Source: Cetobacterium_A somerae (GTDB lineage: Bacteria; Fusobacteriota; Fusobacteriia; Fusobacteriales; Fusobacteriaceae). From it: DNA of 64,000 nt. Where the stretch lies: the NCBI RefSeq assembly GCF_044784365.2, contig NZ_CP173063.2; one strand, given 5' to 3'. This document shows, in pieces, positions 1 through 9,454 of the stretch. How positions within the stretch are numbered: position 1 is the first letter of the stretch; every line of letters begins with the position of its first letter. The notes below the pieces were generated by a model. It did no database searches. It was not told the DNA's origin and saw only the letters and a list, made by a program, of their open reading frames with translations. The translations under genes and the position numbers were made by a program.

Positions 1-2993
1 ACTAAAGTAGTTGCAACAGTTAGGAATATAGGTCTAAGTCTAGATTGACATCCAAATACGATTGCATCTTGATCACTTCTTTTTAACTCTTCTTTTTCAA
101 TTGTCATTTTATCAACTAAAATAATTGCATGATTTAAAACGACCCCAGCTAAGGATATAATTCCAATCATAGCCATAAATCCTAGTTGCGTATTTGTAAT
201 TAGAAGACCAATAGCAATTCCTAAAAGAGATAATGGAATAACAAGCATTATAGTTAATCCTTTTTTCATAGAATTAAATTGTCCTACAACTAAAACAAAC
301 ATCATAAGTATCGCAAAAGGAACTTGTGCAAATAATGCATCTTGATTTTCTTTAGATGTTTTCATTATTCCAGATGGATAATACTTTATATTAGGACCCC
401 ATTCTTTTAGTTTTTCTTTTAGCCATGGTTCTACGAGTTTATTAACCTCTAAAGGGGTAGTATCATCTTTAACAGCTGCATCAATTTCGATAGAGTAAGC
501 CATATTTCTTGTAGAAATATAATTTTGTCTAAAATCTAATTTTATATTAGCAATCTGTTTTAAAGGAACAGCTTTTCCAGAAGAGTTTATTAACTCAATA
601 GATTCAATAGATTTAATATCATTTTTATAAGTATTTTTTCCTCTTAATACAACAGGAATGATTGTACTTTGAGGAGGAGCATTGAAATCTCTAAAAACAG
701 TAGCATTATAACCTTGTAGAACAAATTGTAAATCTTTTCCAATTGTATCGTTATTAAATCCAGCTGCTTGAGCTTTTTCTTGATTTATTTCTATACTAAT
801 ATCAGGTACTTCATTACCCCAAGCATCTGAGATAGAGTATGCACCAGGAGTATTATTAAGTTTATTTTTAAGTTCGTTAGCACATTTTTTAAGAAGTGTA
901 ATATCATTTGATGTTAAAACATATCCTAAATCTTTTTCTAAAGTAACTCCACTTCCTAAACCTTTGGTAACAATATCAATACTTGGATATTTATTTTTTA
1001 AGTAAGTGTTTATTTCAGTACTTATTTTAGGAATTAGAGTATAATCAGTTAAATTATACATTATATAAGCATATTCAGTTAAACGAGTTTCAGGAGTATA
1101 TCCTGTAGAGAATCTTGGAGCTCCACCTCCTATAAAAGACCCCCAACTTAAAACTCCAGGTTTTTTATAAACTAAAGTTGTTCCACCAGTTGTTATGTAG
1201 TCCCAAAGTGTTGGAGGTAGTGGTTCTTGATCTCCAGTCGAATAATTTTTAGATATAAAATTATTGGCATCTTTAACCACTTCTCTTGTAAAGTTTATGT
1301 CAGTACCTTTAGGTAATCTTATGTATGTTGACATAACAGGGTCAGTTGAAGCTGGCATAAAATTGTTTGGAACAAGCCCAAGTAGCCAAAGTCCTAAAAT
1401 AAATGAAATAGCAGTTCCAATAAGAGTTATCTTTTTATTTTTTAGAACTGTTAAAAGAATATTTCTATATATTAGATATGGTTTACTATTTAAGTCTTGT
1501 TTTTCTCCAGCTTTTATTTTAATAAAATCATAGCAAAGCAATGGAATCAAAGTTTGATTTATAAGCCATGATCCAATTAAAGCTAACATAACAACTATTG
1601 TTAATGGTCCAACATATTGTCCCATGTCCTCTTTATTCAAAATAATAGGAGAAAATGCCATTATTGTTGTTATAGAACTTACAAGTAAAGGAATAGCAAG
1701 AGTTTTAGCAGATTCTAAGCAAGCTTCCATTCTTCCTTTTCCATTTTCTAAAAGAACAATAATATTTTCAGACATAACAACAGCATTATCTACTAACATT
1801 CCAAGAGCAATTATAAGACCAGCCAAGGTAATTTGATTAATACCATAATCCATATAGTATAAACCAATTAAAGTAAATGCGATTGATGTTGGAGTAAGAG
1901 CAGCAACTATAAGACCAGATCTAATTCCTAAAAATGCTAGCATAACAAGAACTATTGTAATTACAGCTTGAAAAAGATTAGCAATAAAAGAGGTAACTTT
2001 TACTTGCACTAAATCAGGTTGATAATAAATTTCACCTATTTCTAAACCTATAGGAAGATTTTTTTTGAACTCTTTTAAAGTATTTTGAATTCCATTACTC
2101 ATAACTAAAATATCTTCACCAGATCCTAAAGAAACTCCCAAAGTAATTGCATTATTCCCATTGAAATCTATTGAATATGGTGATGGTTCTTGATATCCTT
2201 TATAGATATTAGCAATTTCTTTAAGGTAAATACTTTCTTTTCCATCATTACTTGTAATAACGGTATTTTTAATATCTTCTATACTTTCAAAATTACCAGT
2301 TGGATTTATTTTTAATCTATCTTCATTGATAACAATATCCCCACCCTTGATAATAATATTAGAATTATTTAAAGTTGTAAGAATAGTTTGTAAGGTAATT
2401 CCAGTTTGTGAAAGGAGTTTATTGTCGATATCAACATATATAGTTTGACTTTGAACTCCACTTATATCAATTCTTCCAATTTGTGGAACAGCAAATAAAA
2501 GTGTTTCTTTTAATTTTGTTGCAGTTTCATAAAGCTCTTCATATGTATACCCATCTCCACCCAATGCTAAAAGAGTTCCATACACATCACCAAAATATGT
2601 ATTTATTTGTGGTGTTTGGACTCCAGTTGGCAAATAAGGAACAACGAAAGTATTAATTCTATCTCTTAACTCTTGCCAAACAGGCTGTAAATCTTTATAT
2701 TCACTTTTTATATTTACATATACATTTGATTGTCCATCAACATTTTTGGATTCGACATAGTCAAGAGCATCCATATTTTGAACTTGATCAGCAATTCTCT
2801 TACTAACTAAATCACCAACTTGTTTCGCGTTTGCTCCAGGCCAATTAGTTGTAATTAATGCTACTTTAATTGTGAAACCAGGATCTTCAGCTTTTTCTGA
2901 CTTATCGTAAGATACGTATCCAACTATTAAAAGAAGAATAAATAATAGATAAGCTGTAACTTTGTTCTTTATAGTTAATTCTGTTAAACTCAT
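1..2993 (-). CDS. RND-family efflux pump inner-membrane transporter (HAE1/AcrB-like), C-terminus cut by window edge
   Basis: Proton-driven inner-membrane pump of a tripartite efflux system. Translating the minus strand from the ATG at 2991-2993 gives about 997 uninterrupted codons to the window edge. It opens with MSLTELTIKNK and a first membrane helix, then periplasmic porter segments. A central helix carries GMLVDNAVVMSENI, equivalent to the RND proton-relay helix (AcrB has D-D here; this protein has D-N, which occurs in other HAE1 members). A late SRLRPIFLTVATTL segment matches the end of the RND fold, so only the last few dozen residues should be missing. The start lies one base past the stop of the adaptor gene, so the two are translationally close. 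Substrate cannot be read from sequence. Family call is firm. Confidence 0.93.
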   Translation of the reverse strand, partial: MSLTELTIKNKVTAYLLFILLLIVGYVSYDKSEKAEDPGFTIKVALITTNWPGANAKQVGDLVSKRIADQVQNMDALDYVESKNVDGQSNVYVNIKSEYKDLQPVWQELRDRINTFVVPYLPTGVQTPQINTYFGDVYGTLLALGGDGYTYEELYETATKLKETLLFAVPQIGRIDISGVQSQTIYVDIDNKLLSQTGITLQTILTTLNNSNIIIKGGDIVINEDRLKINPTGNFESIEDIKNTVITSNDGKESIYLKEIANIYKGYQEPSPYSIDFNGNNAITLGVSLGSGEDILVMSNGIQNTLKEFKKNLPIGLEIGEIYYQPDLVQVKVTSFIANLFQAVITIVLVMLAFLGIRSGLIVAALTPTSIAFTLIGLYYMDYGINQITLAGLIIALGMLVDNAVVMSENIIVLLENGKGRMEACLESAKTLAIPLLVSSITTIMAFSPIILNKEDMGQYVGPLTIVVMLALIGSWLINQTLIPLLCYDFIKIKAGEKQDLNSKPYLIYRNILLTVLKNKKITLIGTAISFILGLWLLGLVPNNFMPASTDPVMSTYIRLPKGTDINFTREVVKDANNFISKNYSTGDQEPLPPTLWDYITTGGTTLVYKKPGVLSWGSFIGGGAPRFSTGYTPETRLTEYAYIMYNLTDYTLIPKISTEINTYLKNKYPSIDIVTKGLGSGVTLEKDLGYVLTSNDITLLKKCANELKNKLNNTPGAYSISDAWGNEVPDISIEINQEKAQAAGFNNDTIGKDLQFVLQGYNATVFRDFNAPPQSTIIPVVLRGKNTYKNDIKSIESIELINSSGKAVPLKQIANIKLDFRQNYISTRNMAYSIEIDAAVKDDTTPLEVNKLVEPWLKEKLKEWGPNIKYYPSGIMKTSKENQDALFAQVPFAILMMFVLVVGQFNSMKKGLTIMLVIPLSLLGIAIGLLITNTQLGFMAMIGIISLAGVVLNHAIILVDKMTIEKEELKRSDQDAIVFGCQSRLRPIFLTVATTL

Positions 2994-2994
2994 A

Positions 2995-4092
2995 TTACAT
3001 CTCACCTTTTATTAAAGAAACTTTTTGGTTTTCTAACACTTGATTACTTCCTTTTGTTATTACAAAGTCCCCGTGACTTAAGCCAGATGTTATAATAATT
3101 CCATTTGATGTTGGAGTATTTAAAACTTCTACTTTTTGTTTTTTAGAAATACCAATATTATTTACAATATCTGTAACAACATAAACATATTTTTCGTTAC
3201 TAGGGCCTGTAATGATAGAACTTAAAGGAAGAGAGATTATATTTTCATCCTCCTCTAATGTATTTAAAGATATATTAGCAATCATTCCAACTTTTATATC
3301 TGAGGAATTAGCATCGTTTAATTTAGCTTTAACAGGGTATGTACTTCCATAACCAGTTGAAAGAGTTCCAATATTAGTTATAACTCCATCTATTTTTTTA
3401 TTATTTAGAGATGATATAGTAATATTAACAATTTGTCCTTGTTTTAATTTCCCAACGATAGATTGTGAAACATTAAATTCAACACTTCTATCACCATCAC
3501 TATTTAAGATAAAAATAGTAGTCTCAGGACTAACAATTTGATTAACTTCACTTTTAACTTGTCCAATAGTTCCATTTTCTGGTGCTTTTAATTGTGTGTA
3601 ACTAAGTTTTAACTTAGCTAAATTTAAAGCTTCTTTTAAGGCATTTACAGTAGAAAAAGCAGATTTATATTGAGCTATAGCGCTATCATAAGATGCTTTA
3701 GAAATACTATTTTCCAAATAAAGAATCTGAGACCTTTTATAATTAGCTTCTGTTTCTGCAAAAGAAGCTTGTCCTTTGGCTAAATCTGCTAAAGCTTTTT
3801 CGTAGTTTAGCACATACTCAGTATTATCTAATGTTGCTAAAATTTCACCTTTTTTTACAGTATCTCCTAAATCAGCAATTCTTTTATTTATAGTTCCAGA
3901 AACTCTAAAACTTAGATTTGACAGAGCTTCTGATCTAATAGTTCCAGAGTATGTTCTTTTAACTGAATTTTCTTTCGAACCTACAACTTCATAAACAACT
4001 GGTTTTATATTTTCATTTTTATTATTACTTTCTTTTTTACCACAAGCTAAAACTGATAGTGTTAGTAAAAAAATTAAAAATTTATTTTTCAA
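2995..4092 (-). CDS. RND efflux periplasmic adaptor lipoprotein (membrane fusion protein, HlyD/AcrA family)
   Basis: Links the inner-membrane RND pump to the outer-membrane channel. The 365-residue product has a lipoprotein signal with lipobox LSVLAC near residue 17. It then shows the adaptor order: a barrel-sandwich half (RVSGTINKRIADLGDTVKKGEIL, about residues 47-70), a coiled-coil hairpin of about 80 residues, the second lipoyl half (LKAPENGTIGQV), and a C-terminal beta-barrel and membrane-proximal domain ending in GLSHGDFVITKG. It lies between the TolC-like gene (10-bp gap) and the RND gene (1-bp gap), in the order TolC-adaptor-pump, so the three form one minus-strand operon. Confidence 0.93.
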   Translation of the reverse strand: MKNKFLIFLLTLSVLACGKKESNNKNENIKPVVYEVVGSKENSVKRTYSGTIRSEALSNLSFRVSGTINKRIADLGDTVKKGEILATLDNTEYVLNYEKALADLAKGQASFAETEANYKRSQILYLENSISKASYDSAIAQYKSAFSTVNALKEALNLAKLKLSYTQLKAPENGTIGQVKSEVNQIVSPETTIFILNSDGDRSVEFNVSQSIVGKLKQGQIVNITISSLNNKKIDGVITNIGTLSTGYGSTYPVKAKLNDANSSDIKVGMIANISLNTLEEDENIISLPLSSIITGPSNEKYVYVVTDIVNNIGISKKQKVEVLNTPTSNGIIITSGLSHGDFVITKGSNQVLENQKVSLIKGEM

Positions 4093-4102
4093 TGTGAGCC
4101 TC

Positions 4103-6274
4103 CTATTTTTCTAGTACTTCGTTTAAATTATTTAATATTTGTAATTTTTCATCAGAAGTCATTGTAATTGACGATTTACCATAAAGATTTTCTAATTTTA
4201 ATGCTGAATTAATTAGATTAAAATTTTGAATAACATTATTTAATTCTTGAGAAAGTGCATTATTTTGTGCCGAAAGTAAATCTGTAACAGTAATTGTACC
4301 TTCAGAGTAAAGATTTCGTACTATATCTAAATTTTTCTTAGCTACAGTTGCAGAAGTTGAAGTTGAATAATTTTGAACATAATTACTTAAAAGTTCAGTA
4401 TAAGTTTGTAAAACTTGCTGAACTAAATTATTTTTTGAATCTGCCCAAGAATATTCTAAAGATTGAATTTCACTTTCTATTTTTTTAGAGTTATAATATA
4501 TTTCACCACCAGAAATAAGGGGTAATGTTGCAACTATTCCAGCTTCCCAATATTCATCTGGGAATTTTTTATTAGAATTTTCTCCCCATGGTGTAATCAT
4601 ATTGTCTTTATAATATTTTCCTGCTGCAGAAACTTTTGGTAAAAATCGTTCTCTTTTATTAGCGGATAGTTCTCTTTCTTTAGCTTTTATATTATTATTT
4701 AAAGATGCTAAAGAGTTAGAATTTGAAATAGCTCCTTGAACAAGAAAATTTTCTATCTTTTTAGATCTATCAGATCCATATGAAAAATTTTTATTGAATG
4801 AATCACTTAAAACAAAATAAGTAGATACATCTTTTAATGACTCATAATTATAACTATTATCTGGTGGTAAGTTTAAAAGAGTGTTTAGATAAATCTCTTG
4901 ATTTTTGATTTCACTTCCGATATTAGCTATATTAGCTAGGGAACTTGCAACATCAGATTCAAGTCTATAGACATCTTGAAGACCGCCAGCACCTACTTTA
5001 TAATTTAATTTAGCAACTTCTAAACTTTCTTTTAAAAGAGCATAGTTGCTTTTTTGAATATCTAGTTGAGCATTTAATTGAAGTATATTGACATAAGTAG
5101 ATGCTGTATAATATAAAATATTTAACTTTGTCTGTTCATATTGTTTTCTACTAGAATCAAGTGCAAGTTTTTCAATTTGAACAGAAGCATTAAGTTGATC
5201 ATTGAAAATAACTTGAGAAAGTTCTAAATATGAGTTTACACTATTTGTAGGAGCTCCCATCTTAAAATTACTTGTTCTTTTATCAATAGCATTATATTGC
5301 ACATTTGCATTTAACTGAGGTAATCTTGAACTATTAGAAATTTTCACATTATAAGAACTAGTTTCTAAATCTTGTTTAGATTTTAAAAGTGAAAAATTTG
5401 AATTTAATGCTCTTTCAACTGCATTTTTTAATGTAAGTTTAATTCTATCTTTTTCAGATATTTTCAAATTCGAAATATTTTGTAAAAAAATAAGATTTGG
5501 ATATAGTCCAAGTTTGTTAGCTACATCTCCATTAAAAAAGATATTTTCTCTGGGTTCATTGACTTCAACTACTTTACCCAATCTATTGTTAGTTTTATAA
5601 AGCATATAATTTAATGATGCAGCTCTAATACGTTTTGAAAACTCTTTTTTCATATCAATACCAACATAAGCATATTTATTAAAATTTTCATTGAACGATA
5701 TTAAAAATATAGGATTTTTACTTTCTTTTATTTTCTTTTCGTCAGTTTTATATATATTAATTTTTAAATTGTTTATATTAATATTTTTAGATAAGTTAGT
5801 AATGTTTGCTTCACTTATATTTGAAATAAAAATATCGATTTCATTTACTCCATTTACATTATTAAAGATTTGAAGATAGTTTTTTAAATCTAAATCACTG
5901 TAGACATAATTTAAATTATTTGGTAATTTTTCTAAATTTTTTCCAAAACCTAAAGGTGCAGAATAAAATTTATTTTTGCTTAAATTTTTTATTTTATCGA
6001 TAGAAGTATCAGTTAAAATAAAAAGACTATCAATTTTATTATCTAAATTAATAGAATTTAGTTGATTTTCTAGATTTTGATTATCAACATATAGAACTTT
6101 TAATATATTCGGCTGAAAATTAGTACCAGCAAAATTTTTAGTTAGTTCATCTTTTAGAATATTTAAGTAAGTATTTGACATTTCATCATTATTTTCTAAA
6201 ATAACTGCAGTATTGAGTGTTTTAGAAAAAATAGAAATATTCATTATAAGTAATAAAAATAAAACTTTGATCAC
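4103..6274 (-). CDS. TolC-family outer-membrane efflux protein with an extra N-terminal domain
   Basis: First gene of the efflux operon. At 723 residues it is much longer than a usual TolC/OEP protein (about 420-500). Residues 1-17 are a signal peptide. Residues about 20-260 form an alpha/beta domain with alternating hydrophobic strands (TAVILENNDEMSNTYLNIL, DSLFILTDTSID, NPIFLISFNE, YAYVGIDMKKEFSKRIRAAS) that reads like a periplasmic type-I binding-protein (ABC_sub_bind-like) fold. Residues about 280-720 are the OEP domain: two long alpha-helical repeats starting LTLKNAVERALNSNFSLLKSKQ and the typical VGAGGLQDVYRLES and SEGTITVTDLLSAQNN turns. The fusion suggests a ligand-binding or gating domain on the periplasmic side of the channel; that role is inference. 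A GGAGG site precedes the ATG. Confidence 0.85.
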   Translation of the reverse strand: MIKVLFLLLIMNISIFSKTLNTAVILENNDEMSNTYLNILKDELTKNFAGTNFQPNILKVLYVDNQNLENQLNSINLDNKIDSLFILTDTSIDKIKNLSKNKFYSAPLGFGKNLEKLPNNLNYVYSDLDLKNYLQIFNNVNGVNEIDIFISNISEANITNLSKNININNLKINIYKTDEKKIKESKNPIFLISFNENFNKYAYVGIDMKKEFSKRIRAASLNYMLYKTNNRLGKVVEVNEPRENIFFNGDVANKLGLYPNLIFLQNISNLKISEKDRIKLTLKNAVERALNSNFSLLKSKQDLETSSYNVKISNSSRLPQLNANVQYNAIDKRTSNFKMGAPTNSVNSYLELSQVIFNDQLNASVQIEKLALDSSRKQYEQTKLNILYYTASTYVNILQLNAQLDIQKSNYALLKESLEVAKLNYKVGAGGLQDVYRLESDVASSLANIANIGSEIKNQEIYLNTLLNLPPDNSYNYESLKDVSTYFVLSDSFNKNFSYGSDRSKKIENFLVQGAISNSNSLASLNNNIKAKERELSANKRERFLPKVSAAGKYYKDNMITPWGENSNKKFPDEYWEAGIVATLPLISGGEIYYNSKKIESEIQSLEYSWADSKNNLVQQVLQTYTELLSNYVQNYSTSTSATVAKKNLDIVRNLYSEGTITVTDLLSAQNNALSQELNNVIQNFNLINSALKLENLYGKSSITMTSDEKLQILNNLNEVLEK

Positions 6275-6608
6275 AGTATCCTCCTAAATTTAAATTTGAC
6301 TAAATATTATATACTTTAAATTTAATGTTTGTATATTTGCAAAGAAATACTAAAAAAAATGTACTGTATTGCATAATTAAAAGTTCTTCTATTTATATGA
6401 GAAAAATGATATACTATTAAGACATATATATTATTAAAATTTTAAATATGATAAATTTGATAAGATATGTTTTGAAGAATTCTTTTCTTTAAGCATATCT
6501 TTATTTAATTATCATTAAGTAAGAGTAAAAAAATTAAAGAAGAGGGGTGAAAGGATTTACTTTTAGCAATTTAATATAGAAAAATAAAGCTAAAAGTGTT
6601 ATCTAAAA
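6275..6608. other. Divergent intergenic region between efflux operon and BglG-like regulator
   Basis: 334 bases without a gene, very AT-rich. It must hold promoters for both divergent units. The only clear structure is an inverted repeat, AAGATATG at 6462-6469 and CATATCTT at 6494-6501, enclosing a smaller AAGAATTCTT palindrome, about 100 bases before the regulator start. It lacks a following T-run, so it is not an obvious terminator; it may be an operator or leader hairpin. A GAGGGG ribosome site lies near 6542, too far from the ATG at 6609 to serve it. Confidence 0.5.
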
Positions 6609-8036
6609 ATGTTTTTAAATAAAAAATCATTGAATATTTTAAATCTGTTTTTAAGTTTAAAGAGATACAGTTATTCAGAGTTAGAAACAGTTCTAAAAAT
6701 AAAGAAAAGATCAATAACAATGAATATAAATACAGTAAATAGTTTTTTACACAACCATAATATAAATGGAATACTGAAAGAGGATGAAATTTTTTATATC
6801 GACGAGAAAGAAATTTTAAAAATAAAAGATTTATTATCACATGCACCTTTTAGTCCTATTGAAAGAAGAGACTATATTTTATTAAAACTTTTTTTTACTA
6901 ATAAAGTGATATTAAGTAATAGTTTTATTGAATTAGATATCACAAGAAGAACGTTAAACTATGATTTAGAAAGAATAAAAGAATATTTAATAAAGTATAA
7001 CCTTAAATTAGAAAGTTTACCTTCAAAAGGAGTTTTTCTTATTGGAAATGAAATAGATATAAGATTTTTATTTGCAAGTTATTTAACTAAGTATTTTGTA
7101 GAAAGAGATAGTTGTCATAATTTATTTATTAATTTGATTAACAGCATTTTTTCTAAAAAAGAGGTAAGTCTAGCTAAAAAGATAGTTTTAAATCTAATAA
7201 ATAAAATGAATATTTCCCTTCCACCAGAAGATTTTTTTAAAATTGTTTCAATAATTTTGATTCATTCATTTAGAGAGATTAATTTTCCATGTTCATACGA
7301 GAAATATAGAACTTCTCAGGTTTTATTAGAAAATAAATATTATAATAAAGTTATAAATTTTTTAAAAACTCATGGATTAGAGGAATTAAAAATATACGAA
7401 TTAGATACAATAGCGGAACTTCTTTTATCATTAGATATTGAAAGATATACAATGAATATTGAGAATGAAGTAAATTTATTTCTAAAAAACCTTGAATTTA
7501 AATTAAATATAACTATTCCAAAAGAACAAGATTTTTTAATGCAAGTTTCTAATGCGATAAGAATAGGAAAGTTTAAAGCAGAATTAAATTTTTTAGAGCA
7601 TAAAGAGCTACATAAATTAGATAGAGAATATAAAAAATACTATGTAGAAATAAATAATGTAATCAAAGAAATTATTCCTAAATTTTATTTAGAGGATATC
7701 ATATATCTAACTATACTTATAAAAAATAGCGTAGATATGAGTGATTTAGAACATAAAAAACCAAAAAATATAGCAATAATAGATAACTCTTTTAATCATA
7801 TCTATGGAAAAATGTTATTAAAATATATAAAAGGAAATTATTATGTAAACATTTTAAAGATATTGGATAATTATCAATTAAAAGATTTTTTAAAAAATGA
7901 AAATGAAATAGATTTCATATTAACTTTAAATGACATAAATATAAAAAAGACAAAAGTTCCAACAATAAAGATGGATTTTAAGTATATATTAAATAATGTT
8001 TGTGAACTGGAGAAACATGGATTTTTAAAAAAATAA
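6609..8036 (+). CDS. BglG/Mga-like helix-turn-helix transcriptional regulator with probable PRD regions
   Basis: Predicted DNA-binding regulator of 475 residues. The first 140 residues contain two HTH units: one around YSYSELETVLKIKKRSITMN and a second around IELDITRRTLNYDLERIKEYL followed by LESLPSKGVFLIGNEIDIR, the wing and linker typical of BglG-type activators and Mga-like regulators. The middle (about 150-380) is all-helical and resembles PTS-regulation domains, although conserved phospho-histidines are not obvious. The C-terminal 90 residues look like an alpha/beta EIIB-like segment (NIAIIDNSFNHIYGKMLL, DFILTLND). No PTS genes are nearby; being divergent from the RND operon it is the natural candidate to control that operon, but this is positional inference. 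Confidence 0.7.
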   Translation: MFLNKKSLNILNLFLSLKRYSYSELETVLKIKKRSITMNINTVNSFLHNHNINGILKEDEIFYIDEKEILKIKDLLSHAPFSPIERRDYILLKLFFTNKVILSNSFIELDITRRTLNYDLERIKEYLIKYNLKLESLPSKGVFLIGNEIDIRFLFASYLTKYFVERDSCHNLFINLINSIFSKKEVSLAKKIVLNLINKMNISLPPEDFFKIVSIILIHSFREINFPCSYEKYRTSQVLLENKYYNKVINFLKTHGLEELKIYELDTIAELLLSLDIERYTMNIENEVNLFLKNLEFKLNITIPKEQDFLMQVSNAIRIGKFKAELNFLEHKELHKLDREYKKYYVEINNVIKEIIPKFYLEDIIYLTILIKNSVDMSDLEHKKPKNIAIIDNSFNHIYGKMLLKYIKGNYYVNILKILDNYQLKDFLKNENEIDFILTLNDINIKKTKVPTIKMDFKYILNNVCELEKHGFLKK

Positions 8037-8162
8037 TAGAGTTTTAATAATATATTTATTTTGACATATTTCTGTAACAAATCTTTGGTAATATTAATTT
8101 ATAAAATAAAAAATAAATTAAAAAAGAGGAGTTAAGATTATGAAAAAAATATTATTAGTAGG

Positions 8163-8190
8163 TGGTGTTAGAATAAGTTTGTAGACATAA
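8163..8190 (+). repeat. IS left terminal inverted repeat
   Basis: Starts TGGTGTTAGAATAAGTTT and ends GACATAA. It pairs with the right repeat over 28 positions with 7 mismatches, and directly abuts the AGG target duplication. Confidence 0.8.
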
Positions 8191-8232
8191 AATAACAAAT
8201 CATGTAAACTAAACCTTGAAGGAAGTGATTTT

Positions 8233-8502
8233 ATGTCTAAACGAAAAACTTATGATGAAGAGTTTAAAAAAACTCTTGTTAATTTAATTTTAAATGGTCA
8301 GTCTCTTAAAGAGGTATCTCGTGAATATGGTGTGTCTTCATCCAATCTTATTCTTTGGAGAAAAAAATATAGTAATATCAATACCCAAAGTGATGAGGTT
8401 ATCACTCTTGATGACTTTAGAAAGCTTCAAAAAGAACTAGCTGCCGCTAAAGAAGAGTGTGCTATTCTAAAAAAGGCTTTGACAATATTCGCGAAAAACT
8501 AG
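8233..8502 (+). CDS. IS3-family transposase OrfA (HTH DNA-binding subunit)
   Basis: 89-residue helix-turn-helix protein: KRKTYDEEFKKTLVNLILNG with SLKEVSREYGVSSSNLILWR as the HTH, then a leucine-zipper-like helix (LDDFRKLQKELAAAKEECAILKKAL). This is the standard OrfA that binds IS ends. It ends at TAG 8500-8502 and overlaps OrfB by 46 bases. The overlap carries an A-AAA-AAG slippery heptamer, so an OrfAB fusion is expected to be the active transposase. Confidence 0.93.
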   Translation: MSKRKTYDEEFKKTLVNLILNGQSLKEVSREYGVSSSNLILWRKKYSNINTQSDEVITLDDFRKLQKELAAAKEECAILKKALTIFAKN

Positions 8503-9368
8503 ATGATACTAAGATAACTGACCTTATCAAGCAATTAAAACCTAAATACAGCCAAGAAAAAATGTGTAAAATTTTTAAAATTAGTAGAGCTACTTACTAC
8601 TTTAATCTCAATAAAACTACTACTAAAACTCAAGAGAGATATGAATTACTATCTTCTCAAATCAAAAGAATTTATGAGGAAAATTCTAAAATTTATGGGG
8701 CTCCTAAAATACATGTAATACTTAATCGTGAGGGTTATCCCGCGAGTATCAAGCTAGTTCAAAGAATTATGAGAGCATTAGGTCTTTCATCTATTACTAG
8801 AAAAAAGTACAAGCCCCAGACAATTAAATCAAAAGTTGAAGCACCTGCGAGTAATCTTTTAAAACAGGATTTTTCAACTACCTCAACAAACGAGAAAATA
8901 GTAGGGGATATCACATATATTTACACAAAAGATTTTGGTTGGACATATTTAGCTTCATTTATGGATTTACATACGAACGAAATTAAAGGTTGGGACTACT
9001 CCACAACAATGACAACAGATATCGTTTTAAAAGCTCTTTCTAAACTTAATTTAAACAGTGATCTTACAGGCTGTATTATCCATACAGATCAAGGATCGCA
9101 GTATACGAGTAAAGATTATGTAGCAAAGGTTAAAGATTTAGGTGCAACCCTTTCTTATTCAAGAAAGGGTAATCCTTATGATAACGCTCCTATAGAATCT
9201 TTTCATTCAGTTTTAAAGAAAGAGTTAATTTATCAAAGTAAACCAAAGACTTTTGAAGAAACTAAAAAGTCTTTATTTAAATATATAGAAGGCTGGTATA
9301 ACAACCATAGAATTCAAAAAAAACTAGGTTATTTATCTCCAGCTAACTATCAGAAACAAGTTGCATAA
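8457..9368 (+). CDS. IS3-family transposase OrfB (DDE integrase-fold catalytic subunit)
   Basis: Catalytic half of the transposase in the -1 frame relative to OrfA. An HTH_21-like region (YELLSSQIKRIYEENSKIYG, then KLVQRIMRALGLSS) precedes the retroviral-integrase core. The three acidic residues are visible in VGDITYIYT (D), IIHTDQGSQYTS (D) and NPYDNAPIESFHSVLKKE (E), the last with the family's conserved K seven residues on. The frame nominally opens at GTG 8457, but expression is expected mainly as a frameshifted OrfAB fusion through 8469-8475. It is full length (303 residues) with no internal stop. Confidence 0.95.
   Translation: MCYSKKGFDNIREKLDDTKITDLIKQLKPKYSQEKMCKIFKISRATYYFNLNKTTTKTQERYELLSSQIKRIYEENSKIYGAPKIHVILNREGYPASIKLVQRIMRALGLSSITRKKYKPQTIKSKVEAPASNLLKQDFSTTSTNEKIVGDITYIYTKDFGWTYLASFMDLHTNEIKGWDYSTTMTTDIVLKALSKLNLNSDLTGCIIHTDQGSQYTSKDYVAKVKDLGATLSYSRKGNPYDNAPIESFHSVLKKELIYQSKPKTFEETKKSLFKYIEGWYNNHRIQKKLGYLSPANYQKQVA
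8469..8475 (+). other. Programmed -1 ribosomal frameshift site of the transposase
   Basis: The heptamer A AAA AAG is in OrfA phase (CTA AAA AAG). A -1 slip moves ribosomes from ILKK into GFDNIREKL of OrfB. This is the canonical slippery site of IS3-family elements and lies inside the OrfA/OrfB overlap. Confidence 0.85.
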
Positions 9369-9377
9369 TTTATAAAG

Positions 9378-9405
9378 TTATGTTTAAAAACTTGACTTAA
9401 TACCA
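9378..9405 (-). repeat. IS right terminal inverted repeat
   Basis: The reverse complement begins TGGTATTAAGTCAAGTTT and ends AACATAA, matching the left end. On the plus strand it contains TTGACT at 9392-9397, an outward-facing -35-like hexamer. Confidence 0.8.
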
Positions 9406-9420
9406 AGGAGCTTTTGTAAT
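9392..9420 (+). promoter_or_regulatory. Hybrid promoter formed by IS right end and host DNA
   Basis: TTGACT (9392-9397) in the IS terminal repeat is followed after exactly 17 bases by TGTAAT (9415-9420) in the interrupted gene. This gives a near-consensus sigma-70 promoter pointing into the 3' fragment of the Met-rich gene. IS3-family right ends are known to donate -35 elements; activity here is inferred. Confidence 0.6.
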
Positions 9421-9454
9421 ATCAGCAGTTTCATTTGCAAACGGACATACATCA

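Larger units (their letters stand above)
8163..9405 (+). mobile_element. IS3-family (IS150-like) insertion sequence, complete
   Basis: A 1243-bp element with two overlapping transposase frames. It begins TGGTGTTA and ends TAATACCA, the TG...CA ends usual for IS3 elements. Imperfect 28-bp terminal inverted repeats match at 21 of 28 positions by eye. It is flanked by the 3-bp direct repeat AGG (8160-8162 and 9406-9408), and deleting element plus one repeat restores the host gene frame exactly, which confirms the boundaries. Both transposase frames and the frameshift site look intact, so the copy may be active and the insertion recent. Confidence 0.93.

Noticed and set aside
1264..1836. Short plus-strand open frames inside the RND gene
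   Set aside because: The minus strand carries an uninterrupted RND transporter through the region; these are antisense shadows.
2070..2993. RND pump has Asp-Asn rather than Asp-Asp in its proton-relay helix
   Set aside because: The same VDN variant is common in other HAE1-type pumps, so it is not taken as inactivation.
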